Part shown: positions 17,861-26,481 of the stretch, piece by piece
How the letters are laid out: each line of letters starts with the position of its first letter
Numbering within the stretch: position 1 is the stretch's first letter
DNA from: Clostridia bacterium
Lineage (GTDB): Bacteria > Bacillota > Clostridia > Christensenellales > Borkfalkiaceae
DNA length: 47,721 nt
Direction: 5' to 3'
NCBI GenBank assembly: GCA_017463205.1
Contig: JAFTPQ010000013.1
Coordinates: forward strand, 1 to 47,721
The notes under the pieces: generated by a model
Seen by the model: the letters and a program-made list of their open reading frames with translations, nothing else
Databases searched by the model: none
What the model was told of the DNA's origin: nothing
Made by a program: the position numbers and the translations under genes

Positions 17861-18877
17861 ATGGCAAATTATATTTTAAAACGCTTGTTTTATATGCTGT
17901 TGGTACTGTTGGCGCTGTCTTTTTTGGTGTTTTGCGTGTATAATTTATTGCCCGTGGATAAAGCGGCGGACATGGCGATGCAGGAGATCGCCGCCAATAA
18001 AAATTTGATTTATGCCGAACGGTATTTATATTGGCAACGCCGTTTCGGGTTGGACGGCGGCTTGTTGACGAGGTATTTCCGTTGGGTGGGGCTTGCGCCC
18101 TTTTACGACGGCGGTTTTCGCGGTTTGTTGCAAGGGGAACTCGGTACGTCGGTGGCGTATGGAAAGCCCGTGATCGAGGTGATCAAACAGCCTCTTTTCA
18201 ACACCGTGCTGCTGAATACGTTCGGCGCGGTGGCGGCGCTTGGTATCACCATTCCGTTGGGAATTTTTTGCGCGGCGAAAAAGGGGAGTAAGCGCGATCT
18301 TGCCGTACAGGTGGGGACGATCGTCGGATACAGTATGCCCGTGTTTATCATCGCCATTTTATTCATTTGGCTGTTTGCCGTTAAATTGAATATCTTTCCC
18401 GTATCGGGTATGTCTTCCGTCGGCAAAGAATATACGGGCTTTCGCGCATTTTTGGATAAATTATACCATTTTTGTCTGCCGTTGATCGTGATGACGTTTT
18501 GCTCGCTTGGGGGAATGACGAGATACGTTCGGGCGTCTATGATCGACGCGCTCGGTTTGGACTGTATCCGCACGGCGCGGGCGAAAGGTTTGCGTGAAAA
18601 TGCCGTTGTTAAAAGCCATGCTTGGCGAAACGCCTTGATCCCGATCGTCGCTCTTGTTATCGGTTGGCTGTTGGGGATATTTTCGGGCTCGATTATGGTG
18701 GAAAATATTTTCGGGTTGAACGGGATCGGAAAAGTGTATTTCGACGCGTTGACGGCAAACGACAACGAAATCGTGTTGGCGATGCAGATGTTTTATATAA
18801 TATTGGCGTTGGTGGGAAATTTGTTGGTCGATCTTGCCTACGGATTGGTCGATCCGCGTATCCGCGTTCATAAATAA
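17861..18877 (+). CDS. oppB: Peptide ABC transporter permease OppB/DppB
   Basis: A 338-residue inner-membrane permease with six hydrophobic segments. The N-terminus (YILKRLFYMLLVLLALS) and the EAA coupling loop (YVRASMIDAL...DCIRTARAKGL) are typical of the OppB/DppB half, as is the final DLAYGLVDPRIR. The loop between TM1 and TM2 is normal in length, unlike its partner OppC. AAAGGGGAG precedes the start. It is 74 bases after the binding-protein gene and 11 bases before oppC. Confidence 0.94.
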   Translation: MANYILKRLFYMLLVLLALSFLVFCVYNLLPVDKAADMAMQEIAANKNLIYAERYLYWQRRFGLDGGLLTRYFRWVGLAPFYDGGFRGLLQGELGTSVAYGKPVIEVIKQPLFNTVLLNTFGAVAALGITIPLGIFCAAKKGSKRDLAVQVGTIVGYSMPVFIIAILFIWLFAVKLNIFPVSGMSSVGKEYTGFRAFLDKLYHFCLPLIVMTFCSLGGMTRYVRASMIDALGLDCIRTARAKGLRENAVVKSHAWRNALIPIVALVIGWLLGIFSGSIMVENIFGLNGIGKVYFDALTANDNEIVLAMQMFYIILALVGNLLVDLAYGLVDPRIRVHK

Positions 18878-18888
18878 GAGGGAAAAAG

Positions 18889-20871
18889 ATGAAAAAAGAT
18901 CGCAAGGAAAAAAGTTGGATAAAACGCGCTTACGGGCGTACCGTGTACGTGTTGAAATGTTTTTTCAGGCGTGCAAAGCGTTGGGGTAAACGCTTATTTT
19001 TCGGCGCGAAGACCGAGTGGAACAGCGAGGATATAGAAAACGAAATCGAAAGCCCGTCCCATCTTTTAAAAGAAGCCTTTTTCGGGAAAAAGACGTCGGT
19101 TTTTGCGCTTATTTTGCTTGCGACAATATTTTTATTTGTCTTTATCGCGCCCATTTTTGCGCCGATGGACGTCAATTACACCGACCCGTTACAACAAAAC
19201 GTACCACCGTCTTTTTCGTTGCGTTCTCCGCCCCGAAAATTGCGAAAATCGGTGGAAATGATCGACGGCTTTTCCGATTTTTCCGTGGGACTGTCGAAAG
19301 ACGGCGACGTGTTTGTTTGGGGAAATACCGACGGCGGACTGCTGGATATCGATTTTAAAAAGATACCCGAAGACGTAACAAAAGAAGGCGCGGTTTTCGT
19401 ATCGGCGGGGAAAGATCACGTCATCGCCGTCACAAAAACGGGTAAAATCGTCGGTTGGGGGGATAAAAGTTGCGGTCAGTACGGCGGAGAACCCATTTTA
19501 AACGTTCTTCCAATGCCGTCCGAGTTGCTTTCGCCCATTTCCCCCGATACCGTGGCGCACCTTTCTTGCGGTTATCAAGCGACGGCGTTGACGTTGACGG
19601 ACGGCAGAGCGTATTTATGGGGCAACCAAAACGCCGTTCGCAATCTTGCCGATTTGCAGAATTTGCAAACGTCTTCCGAGGTGAAAAAAGTCGAATTTAC
19701 CAATTCGGTTGCGATCGCATTGTTGAAAAGCGGACGGATCACGACAGGCGCGCAGACGTTTTTCACCTCTGCCGTCAGTTTGAAAAACGGCGAACAAAAA
19801 AGATTGGATACACCGCTCGACGCATACCTGGTAGGCAGAAACGTAATTGAAATTGCTGCCGGCAATAAATGCATCGCCCTGTTGACGGAAGAGGGGGAAC
19901 TCATCGTATCGGGCGTTTTTGAAAACGGCGAAGACGTGTTGCCGCATTTAAAAAAAGACGAAAAATTTCTTTTTTTGGACGGCGGGACTCGGCATTTTCT
20001 CGGCGTCACCGATCAAGGCAACGTGTACGCTTGGGGGCATAACGCATATGGACAATGCGATATCCGCTCGTCGAAAATTGCAGGCAAAGCGCAGCGCGCG
20101 TATGCGGGTTCGTTGCAATCGTACGTTGTGGACGGAGATGGAAAATTGATCGAAAGCGCGGGGCTTAGAGGATATTTGATGGGAACGGACGGCAGGGGAC
20201 GCGACGTGTTTACGCGTATCATTCACGGCGGAAAAATGACACTTACCATTGGGGCGGTAGCGGTGTTGGTGTCGTCGGTCATCGCCATTGTCGTGGGGTG
20301 CTTATCCGGCTATTTCGGCGGCTGGATCGATACACTGCTTATGCGGATCACCGAAATTTTCGCGTCGATGCCCTTTTTGCCGTTTGCAATGTTGCTTTCC
20401 CAAATCATCAAAAATTACAGCGTTTCCGAAACGATGCGCATTTTTATCATTATGCTGATTTTGGGCGCGCTTTCGTGGACGGGTTTGGCGCGTATGATCC
20501 GCGGTCAGGTGTTGGCGGAACGGGAAAAAGAATTTGTAACGGCGGCGCGCGCTATGGGGGTGAAAGAGAGCAAAATTGCCTTTCGGCACGTATTGCCAAA
20601 CGTCGTATCGGTGATCCTCGTCAGTATGACGTTGAGTTTCGCAAGCTGTCTGTTGACGGAATCTTCCTTGTCATATTTGGGCTTTGGGGTGCAGCAACCG
20701 CAACCGACGTGGGGGAATATGTTGACGGGCAGCAACAACAGCACCGTCATTCAAAATTATTGGTGGCAGTGGCTGTTCCCTGCGATATTTTTGTCGATCG
20801 CCGTCATTTGTATCAACGTGATCGGGGACGCATTACGGGACGCGCTCGATCCAAAATCAAGAGAGAAATAA
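18889..20871 (+). CDS. oppC: Peptide ABC transporter permease OppC/DppC with inserted RCC1-like beta-propeller
   Basis: A 660-residue permease, about twice the usual 300. Residues 1-68 are a basic cytoplasmic tail and 69-92 are TM1. The usual extracellular linker DVNYTDPLQQNVPPS (94-108) is then interrupted by about 300 residues of RCC1-like repeats (roughly 120-420). After that the protein resumes exactly where OppC should, with LMGTDGRGRDVFTRIIHGG (430-448) and the remaining five membrane segments, including the EAA loop (EFVTAARAMGVKES). The permease half looks intact and functional. The insert is in frame, in the same base composition, and sits between normal oppB and oppD genes, so it is a true domain insertion rather than a chimeric assembly. 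Orientation puts the propeller outside the cell next to the binding-protein docking face. Confidence 0.93.
   Translation: MKKDRKEKSWIKRAYGRTVYVLKCFFRRAKRWGKRLFFGAKTEWNSEDIENEIESPSHLLKEAFFGKKTSVFALILLATIFLFVFIAPIFAPMDVNYTDPLQQNVPPSFSLRSPPRKLRKSVEMIDGFSDFSVGLSKDGDVFVWGNTDGGLLDIDFKKIPEDVTKEGAVFVSAGKDHVIAVTKTGKIVGWGDKSCGQYGGEPILNVLPMPSELLSPISPDTVAHLSCGYQATALTLTDGRAYLWGNQNAVRNLADLQNLQTSSEVKKVEFTNSVAIALLKSGRITTGAQTFFTSAVSLKNGEQKRLDTPLDAYLVGRNVIEIAAGNKCIALLTEEGELIVSGVFENGEDVLPHLKKDEKFLFLDGGTRHFLGVTDQGNVYAWGHNAYGQCDIRSSKIAGKAQRAYAGSLQSYVVDGDGKLIESAGLRGYLMGTDGRGRDVFTRIIHGGKMTLTIGAVAVLVSSVIAIVVGCLSGYFGGWIDTLLMRITEIFASMPFLPFAMLLSQIIKNYSVSETMRIFIIMLILGALSWTGLARMIRGQVLAEREKEFVTAARAMGVKESKIAFRHVLPNVVSVILVSMTLSFASCLLTESSLSYLGFGVQQPQPTWGNMLTGSNNSTVIQNYWWQWLFPAIFLSIAVICINVIGDALRDALDPKSREK
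19246..20148 (+). other. RCC1-like repeat domain inserted in OppC
   Basis: Six to seven degenerate repeats with the RCC1 pattern (V-x-x-G-x-x-H-x-x-A-L-x-x-x-G-x-V-x-x-W-G): DFSVGLSKDGDVFVWGN, VSAGKDHVIAVTKTGKIVGWG then CGQYG, LSCGYQATALTLTDGRAYLWGN, an eroded repeat near NSVAIALLKSGRITTGA, IAAGNKCIALLTEEGELIVSG, and LDGGTRHFLGVTDQGNVYAWGHNAYGQ, ending in a partial SYVVDGDGKL. The spacing of 45-55 residues fits propeller blades. RCC1-fold propellers act as protein-binding platforms; the secreted Streptomyces inhibitor BLIP-II is an extracellular example. Confidence 0.85.
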
Positions 20872-20921
20872 AAGGAAGCACGTAAACGCGTTGCTTAAAA
20901 GCAGGATAAGGAGAAAGAAAA

Positions 20922-21950
20922 ATGGCGTTGTTGGAAGTGGAAGATCTGCGCGTATGTTTTAAAACGAGAAAAGGGATCGTGCGCGCGGTGAACGGCGTTT
21001 CCTTTTCGGTGGAAGAAGGGAAAACGTTGGCGATCGTGGGGGAATCGGGTTCGGGGAAAAGCGTTTCCGCAATGAGTATTTTGCGCCTTTTGGACGAAAA
21101 CGGATATATCGAAAGCGGCAAAATTCTATTTTCAGCCGAACAAGGGAAGGTAGATCTGGCGGCGTTGCCACTTGAAAAGATGTATGCGATCCGCGGCAAT
21201 CAAATTTCCGTCATTTTTCAAGAGCCGATGACGGCGCTCAATCCCGTTTTCACTGTCGGCAGGCAGTTATCCGAGCCTTTCCTCATTCACCGAAATATGA
21301 CGAAAAAGCAGGCGTTTGACGCCGCGCTGGATATGCTGGCTTCCGTTCAGATCCCTTCGCCGCAACGGGTGATCAAGCAATACGCGCACCAACTATCGGG
21401 GGGGATGCGGCAACGGGTGATGATCGCAATGGCGCTTGCCTGTCAACCGAAAATTTTGATCGCCGACGAGCCGACAACGGCGTTGGACGTTACGATACAA
21501 GCGCAAATTTTGCGGCTGATGAAACAGTTGCAGGAAAAAAACGGAACGGCAATTTTATTTATCACGCACGATCTGGGCGTCGTCAACGAAATGGCGGACG
21601 ACGTGGCGGTGATGTACTGCGGACAGGTGGTTGAGCGGACGTCTGTCAAAACGGTGTTTTCCGACGGCGGATATTCCCATCCGTACACCGAGGGACTGTT
21701 GCTTTCCGCGCCGAGTAAACAAGCGGGCAAACGGTTGGAAACGATCCCCGGGAACGTACCGCATCCGTTGCGCTTGCCCAAGGGTTGTAAATTTGCCCCG
21801 CGATGCAGATATTGCACGCAAAAATGCATAGAGGAAGAACCGCAATTGAAGGAAGTGGCATCAGGGCAGTGGGCGCGCTGTTTTTATCCGAAAAAAGCCG
21901 AGCGAAGGAGCGAAGAACATGGAAAAATTATTATCAATCGTCGATCTTAA
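20922..21950 (+). CDS. oppD: Peptide ABC transporter ATPase OppD/DppD
   Basis: A 342-residue cytoplasmic ATPase. Walker A is GESGSGKS, the signature is LSGGMRQR, Walker B is ILIADEPTTALD, and the switch His is in ITHDLGVV. The C-terminal OppD/DppD extension contains CKFAPRCRYCTQKC, the cysteine-rich motif that often carries an Fe-S cluster in this subfamily. AAGGAG lies upstream. It overlaps the start of oppF by 32 bases, suggesting translational coupling. Confidence 0.95.
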   Translation: MALLEVEDLRVCFKTRKGIVRAVNGVSFSVEEGKTLAIVGESGSGKSVSAMSILRLLDENGYIESGKILFSAEQGKVDLAALPLEKMYAIRGNQISVIFQEPMTALNPVFTVGRQLSEPFLIHRNMTKKQAFDAALDMLASVQIPSPQRVIKQYAHQLSGGMRQRVMIAMALACQPKILIADEPTTALDVTIQAQILRLMKQLQEKNGTAILFITHDLGVVNEMADDVAVMYCGQVVERTSVKTVFSDGGYSHPYTEGLLLSAPSKQAGKRLETIPGNVPHPLRLPKGCKFAPRCRYCTQKCIEEEPQLKEVASGQWARCFYPKKAERRSEEHGKIIINRRS

Positions 21951-23022
21951 AAAATATTTTCCGTTGCCGAAAAGTTCGTTGTTTCAAAAGCAACGCCCGT
22001 ATTTGCGCGCCAACGAGGGGATCACACTGGACATTGAAAAGGGGGAAACGTTCGGCTTGGTGGGGGAAAGCGGTTGCGGAAAATCCACGTTTGGCAGAAC
22101 GCTGTTACATTTGTATAAGCCGACGTCGGGGCAGGTGTTGTATTACGGAAAAACGGCGGCGGGATTTGCTCCGAAATATTTACAAAAAGAAAAGCAAAAT
22201 TCAACCCAAAAAGACGAAACGGAGGGGGCAGGTATCGATCTAACGCGTTTGACGTCAAAAGAAATGCGCTTCTTGCGGCGAGATCTGCAAATCATTTTTC
22301 AAGATCCGTATTCCTCGCTCGATCCGCGTATGACGTTGGGACAGATCATCGAGGAAGGGGTGGCAACGCATAAAATTTATAAGCGCGGTTCTGCCGAAAT
22401 GCGCCGTTACGTAGCGGAAACCGTAGAAAAATGCGGCTTGCAATCGTATATGCTGCATCGTTATCCCCATCAATTTTCAGGCGGTCAGCGTCAACGCATT
22501 TGTATTGCCCGCGCGCTGGCTGTCAAACCGAAATTCGTCGTTTGCGACGAATGTGTTTCCGCATTGGATGTGTCCATTCAATCGCAGATCCTCAATCTGC
22601 TGTCCGATCTAAAGGAAAAAGAGGGGCTAACCTATCTGTTTATTTCACACGATCTGTCGGTCGTGCGGTACGTTTCCGATCGTATCGGCGTAATGTATTT
22701 GGGCCAGATCGTAGAACTCGGCAGTGCGCGCGACGTGTTTGAAACGCCGCTCCATCCGTATACGATCGCTTTGATCAGCGCGATCCCGACGACGGAACAA
22801 AACAAAGACGCAACGAAAATAATATTAAAAGAGGGGATCCCCAATCCCGTATCGCCACCCAAAGGTTGTCCGTTCCACACCCGTTGCTTCATGGCACAAG
22901 AATGCTGTCAACGCATACCTGCCCCCTATGTAGAGGTAAAAAAAGGGCATTTTGTCGCTTGTCATTTTGCAAAAATGCCTACGGAAGAAAAACGGAAAAA
23001 CGCAACGCATTCCGCTTTGTAA
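21919..23022 (+). CDS. oppF: Peptide ABC transporter ATPase OppF/DppF
   Basis: A 367-residue second ATPase of the importer. Walker A is GESGCGKS, the signature is FSGGQRQR, and the switch is ISHDLSVV. Walker B reads FVVCDECVSALD: the catalytic Glu is kept, but the usual Pro after it is Cys. About 30 extra residues, rich in Lys/Gln/Glu, lie between Walker A and the Q-loop (about 76-106). The C-terminal CPFHTRC motif is present. AAGGAG precedes the ATG inside oppD. This is the last gene of the operon. Confidence 0.95.
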   Translation: MEKLLSIVDLKKYFPLPKSSLFQKQRPYLRANEGITLDIEKGETFGLVGESGCGKSTFGRTLLHLYKPTSGQVLYYGKTAAGFAPKYLQKEKQNSTQKDETEGAGIDLTRLTSKEMRFLRRDLQIIFQDPYSSLDPRMTLGQIIEEGVATHKIYKRGSAEMRRYVAETVEKCGLQSYMLHRYPHQFSGGQRQRICIARALAVKPKFVVCDECVSALDVSIQSQILNLLSDLKEKEGLTYLFISHDLSVVRYVSDRIGVMYLGQIVELGSARDVFETPLHPYTIALISAIPTTEQNKDATKIILKEGIPNPVSPPKGCPFHTRCFMAQECCQRIPAPYVEVKKGHFVACHFAKMPTEEKRKNATHSAL

Positions 23023-23064
23023 ATTTTATAAAAACGGGTGGAGCAGGAAAGGATCGCCCAAAAG

Positions 23065-23088
23065 ACGCCGAGCTATTCGGTGTTTTTT
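23065..23088 (+). terminator. Intrinsic terminator of the opp operon
   Basis: ACGCCGA (23065-23071) pairs with TCGGTGT (23077-23083, one G-T pair), 5-base loop, six Ts. The rest of the 342-base gap 23023-23364 is AT-rich and holds only the next promoter. Confidence 0.82.
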
Positions 23089-23199
23089 GCCGTAAGGGAA
23101 AAGAAGGCGGTTAGAAAAGAAAAAAATGCTGAAAAATCAAAAAAATGTAAAAATTCTTAAGAAAACAGGTGAAAAAATGCAAATAACCCGTCGGTTGTC

Positions 23200-23229
23200 T
23201 TGACAAATGATAAAAAAATATATTATAAT
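23200..23229 (+). promoter_or_regulatory. Sigma-A promoter for the CBS-domain gene
   Basis: TTGACA (23200-23205), 18-base spacer, TATAAT (23224-23229). The leader to the start codon is about 130 bases. Confidence 0.8.
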
Positions 23230-23364
23230 GTATAGAGTATAAGGGAAAGTTTGGCTTTATCCCTCAAAAATGCGTAAAAATACGTAAAAAATGAAATAAA
23301 AAAATGTCGAAAAATCGGGAAGCCAAAAAATTCACCCCCTTATTCGGAGGATATTTAATCTATT

Positions 23365-24666
23365 ATGGATCCCCTTCCCCTATCTATTATCATTTGTGTA
23401 CTGCTCTTGCTTTCCGCGTTCTTTTCGGGCACGGAAACGGCATACTCCTGCGCCAATGCGATCAAGCTGAAAAGCATGATGTCGCTGGGCAAGAAAAATG
23501 CAAAAGCAGTGCATGCATTTGCAACCGAAAAGTATGACAAGCTCGTTACGGCGATTTTGGTGGGTAATAACATCGTCAATTTATCGGCGTCGGCATTGGG
23601 TACAACGTTGTTTGCCATTCTGTTAAACAATGCGTCGTATTCGGACGTAGTTTCCACGGCGGTATTGACAGTGGCAGTGTTGATCGTCGGCGAGATCACG
23701 CCGAAATATTTGGCAAGCGTTTATCCTGAAAAATTCTGTTTCATCTCATATCCGTTGATGCAGGTTTTCTATTGGATATTGATACCGCTTTGCAAAATTT
23801 TCGACGGTTTCAAATGGTTGCTTACCAAAATTTTCAAATTAAAGAAAGACGAAACGGTGACGGATGAAGAATTGATGTCCCTCGTAGACGAAGCGGAAGA
23901 AAGCGGTACGCTGAAAGAAGACGAATCCGAATTGCTTCGCAGCGCGCTCGAATTTGACGATTTAAAAGTGGAAGACATTCTCGTTCCCCGCGTCAGTGTT
24001 TCGGCAGTGGAAGAAAATTGCACGATGGACGAAGTGTGCGATATGTTTGAAAAAACGGGTTTTTCCCGTTTGCCCGTCTATCGCGATACGATCGATAACG
24101 TCATCGGTTTGATCCACCAACGCGACTTTTTCGTCGGTTACGTAATCGGCGAAAAGAAATTTTCGCATTTGGTGCAAGACATCGTATTCACCGCCGAACA
24201 TATGCGAATTTCCGCGTTGTTAAAACAGTTGCAAAAGCAAAAAGTGCATATGGCGGCTGTGTTGGACGAATACGGGGGCTTGCTTGGCATCGTTACGTTA
24301 GAAGATATTTTGGAAGAACTCGTCGGGGAAATCTGGGATGAACACGACGAAGAAGAAGTCTTGTTCGGTAAGATCGACGAAGGCGAATATTGGGTGGATG
24401 CGAAATGTTCGTTGTACGATTTCTTGAAATTGTACGATCTGGAAAGCGAGGACGAAGAATACGAATCCAACACCGTCGGCGGTTGGGTAACGGAAAAAAC
24501 AGACTCCATTCCCGAAATCGGTACGACGTTCGTTTTTGAAAACGTGGAAGTAAAAGTCGTAAAAGCGACCAAACAAAAAGTGTTGAAAATTCGCTCGAAA
24601 TACTTAGGCGAAACGGTTTCGGACGAAGAAGAAAACGAAAAGAACGATAAAAACGACAAAAAATAA
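23365..24666 (+). CDS. DUF21/CBS-domain membrane protein (CNNM/CorC-HlyC family)
   Basis: A 433-residue protein with an N-terminal DUF21 membrane domain (hydrophobic segments at about 5-25, 60-85, 95-115 and 125-150, starting SAFFSGTETAYSCAN). It is followed by a CBS pair (about 195-315, with VPRVSVSAVEE and LDEYGGLLGIVTLEDILEELVGEI) and a C-terminal transporter-associated domain (about 335-415). Members of this family are linked to magnesium or other divalent ion efflux; the older name hemolysin is misleading. The GGAGG is 14 bases from the ATG, longer than usual, so the start is slightly uncertain. The protein ends in an Asp/Glu/Asn/Lys tail. Confidence 0.92.
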   Translation: MDPLPLSIIICVLLLLSAFFSGTETAYSCANAIKLKSMMSLGKKNAKAVHAFATEKYDKLVTAILVGNNIVNLSASALGTTLFAILLNNASYSDVVSTAVLTVAVLIVGEITPKYLASVYPEKFCFISYPLMQVFYWILIPLCKIFDGFKWLLTKIFKLKKDETVTDEELMSLVDEAEESGTLKEDESELLRSALEFDDLKVEDILVPRVSVSAVEENCTMDEVCDMFEKTGFSRLPVYRDTIDNVIGLIHQRDFFVGYVIGEKKFSHLVQDIVFTAEHMRISALLKQLQKQKVHMAAVLDEYGGLLGIVTLEDILEELVGEIWDEHDEEEVLFGKIDEGEYWVDAKCSLYDFLKLYDLESEDEEYESNTVGGWVTEKTDSIPEIGTTFVFENVEVKVVKATKQKVLKIRSKYLGETVSDEEENEKNDKNDKK

Positions 24667-24718
24667 TAAAAAACCGTAAAAAAAAGATAGAAATAAAAAT
24701 CGTAGAGAGGTGTAAGTT

Positions 24719-25732
24719 ATGGCAACGATTTTGGTGACGGGTGGTTGCGGGTATATCGGTTCGCACACCGTATTGGAAATGTTAAACAAAAATTACGACG
24801 TAGTCGTAGTAGACAATTTCAGCAATTCCAGTTTTGAAAGTCTTCGTCGGGTACAGAAGATCACGGGAAAAGAAGTGGCGTTTTACGAGGCAGACATTCG
24901 CGACAGCGAAGCGATGGAAAAAGTGTTTGCCTCGCATAATATCGACGCTGTGATCCATTTTGCGGCGTTTAAAGCGGTGGGCGAAAGTTGCAAAATGCCG
25001 TTGAAATATTACGAAAACAACATCAGCGGTACGGTTTCGTTGTTGAAAGTGATGGAAAAACACAACGTAAAGAAAATTATTTTCTCCTCCTCGGCGACGG
25101 TGTACGGCGATCCCGAACGTTTGCCTTTGGACGAAAATTGCCGTCTTTCCACCACCAATCCTTACGGCAGCACTAAATTGATGATGGAAATGATCATGCA
25201 AGATCTGTACAAAGCAGACAATGCGTGGAATATCATCTTGTTGCGTTATTTCAATCCGGTCGGTGCGCACGAAAGCGGTTTGATCGGGGAAGACCCCAAG
25301 GGTATCCCCAACAATTTGATGCCGTTTGTGGCGCAGGTTGCAAGCGGAAAATTGGCTTGTATCAACGTATTCGGAAACGATTACGACACGCCCGACGGAA
25401 CGGGGGTACGCGATTATATCCACGTAGTTGATCTTGCGCTTGGGCATATTGCGGCGATCGAACAATGTCAAACGAGCGGCGTGCATATTTATAATTTGGG
25501 TACGGGACACGGTTACAGCGTGTTGGATATGATCCACGCGTTTGAAAAAGCTTGCGGCAAAACGTTGCCCTATAAAATTTGCGATCGTCGCCCCGGCGAT
25601 ATCGCAACCTGTTACGCTGCGCCCGATAAAGCGAAAAAAGAATTGAAATGGGAAGCCAAATTCGGTATCGAAGAAATGTGCGCTTCTCAATGGAAATGGC
25701 AGAGCGGCAACCCCAAGGGTTATGAAAATTAA
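24719..25732 (+). CDS. galE: UDP-glucose 4-epimerase
   Basis: A 337-residue extended short-chain dehydrogenase that interconverts UDP-glucose and UDP-galactose with bound NAD. Seen are the nucleotide motif [10 protein letters not shown] (residues 7-16), the catalytic Ser region [10 protein letters not shown], the YxxxK pair in NPYGSTK, and RYFNPVGAH, all diagnostic of GalE. AGAGAGGTG lies before the start. It supplies UDP-galactose for envelope glycans and may be co-transcribed with the next gene, 11 bases downstream. Confidence 0.95.
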   Translation: MATILVTGGCGYIGSHTVLEMLNKNYDVVVVDNFSNSSFESLRRVQKITGKEVAFYEADIRDSEAMEKVFASHNIDAVIHFAAFKAVGESCKMPLKYYENNISGTVSLLKVMEKHNVKKIIFSSSATVYGDPERLPLDENCRLSTTNPYGSTKLMMEMIMQDLYKADNAWNIILLRYFNPVGAHESGLIGEDPKGIPNNLMPFVAQVASGKLACINVFGNDYDTPDGTGVRDYIHVVDLALGHIAAIEQCQTSGVHIYNLGTGHGYSVLDMIHAFEKACGKTLPYKICDRRPGDIATCYAAPDKAKKELKWEAKFGIEEMCASQWKWQSGNPKGYEN

Positions 25733-25743
25733 GGCGTTTTTGC

Positions 25744-26406
25744 ATGGTTAAACCCGATGAAATTATCCGTTCCCGTCGCAAGACGCTGTCAATGACCATC
25801 GACCCGTTCGGTCGATTGGTGATCCGCGCGCCTTATTCCTGCGGCGAGGAGCGGATTTTTGATTTTATCCGACAAAAAGAGAATTGGATATTAAAAAAAC
25901 AAGCGGAAAGGAAGGGGGCAGGTGTGCGTTTACCGCCCGAAAACCTCGACGGCTACCGTTTTTTGTTATTGGGAAAAGACTGCGTGATCCGTTTGACGGA
26001 CGACGCGCATATCCGTTTCGACGACAAGCAAGGCGTTCTTTTTTTGCCAAGTAAAAATGCGCGGACAAAATTGGTGAAATGGCTGAAAGAAAACGCCAAA
26101 CGTATTTTTACGATCGTGACGGAACGCAAAGCGGCGGAAATGCAAACGACGTTTCGTTCCGTGTCCGTATCTTCAGCCAAAAGCAAATGGGGATCGTGTT
26201 CGTACGACAACGCGATCCGCTACACCTTTCGTTTGTTATACGCCCCGCGCGAGATCATCGAATACGTCGTCACGCACGAATTGGCGCATACCAAACACAA
26301 AAACCATTCCGCGGCGTTTTGGGCGGAAGTGGAAAAATACGTTCCCGATTGGAAAACCAAGCGAAAGTGGCTGAAAACACACGGTATTTTCATGGAAATT
26401 TTTTAA
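25744..26406 (+). CDS. YgjP/DUF45-like zinc metallopeptidase
   Basis: A 220-residue protein of the YgjP-like (M48-type, DUF45) group. The zinc motif HELAH is followed by H at KNHS (THELAHTKHKNHSAAFW), with a Glu further on in WAEVEKYVPDW as the likely third ligand region. The upstream KSKWGSCS element is also diagnostic. It is cytoplasmic with no signal peptide. The function of the family is poorly known. Its ribosome binding site is weak, so expression probably depends on coupling to galE. Confidence 0.87.
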   Translation: MVKPDEIIRSRRKTLSMTIDPFGRLVIRAPYSCGEERIFDFIRQKENWILKKQAERKGAGVRLPPENLDGYRFLLLGKDCVIRLTDDAHIRFDDKQGVLFLPSKNARTKLVKWLKENAKRIFTIVTERKAAEMQTTFRSVSVSSAKSKWGSCSYDNAIRYTFRLLYAPREIIEYVVTHELAHTKHKNHSAAFWAEVEKYVPDWKTKRKWLKTHGIFMEIF

Positions 26407-26481
26407 AAAGATTAAGAGTTTTGGAAAAAGGGAATAAGTAATCAATCGCAAAAAATCAAAGCGGAAAGGAGGCGGAAAAAC

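Noticed and set aside
21919-21950. oppD/oppF overlap as a frameshift
   Set aside because: Both proteins are full length with normal ends; such overlaps are common in this operon type.
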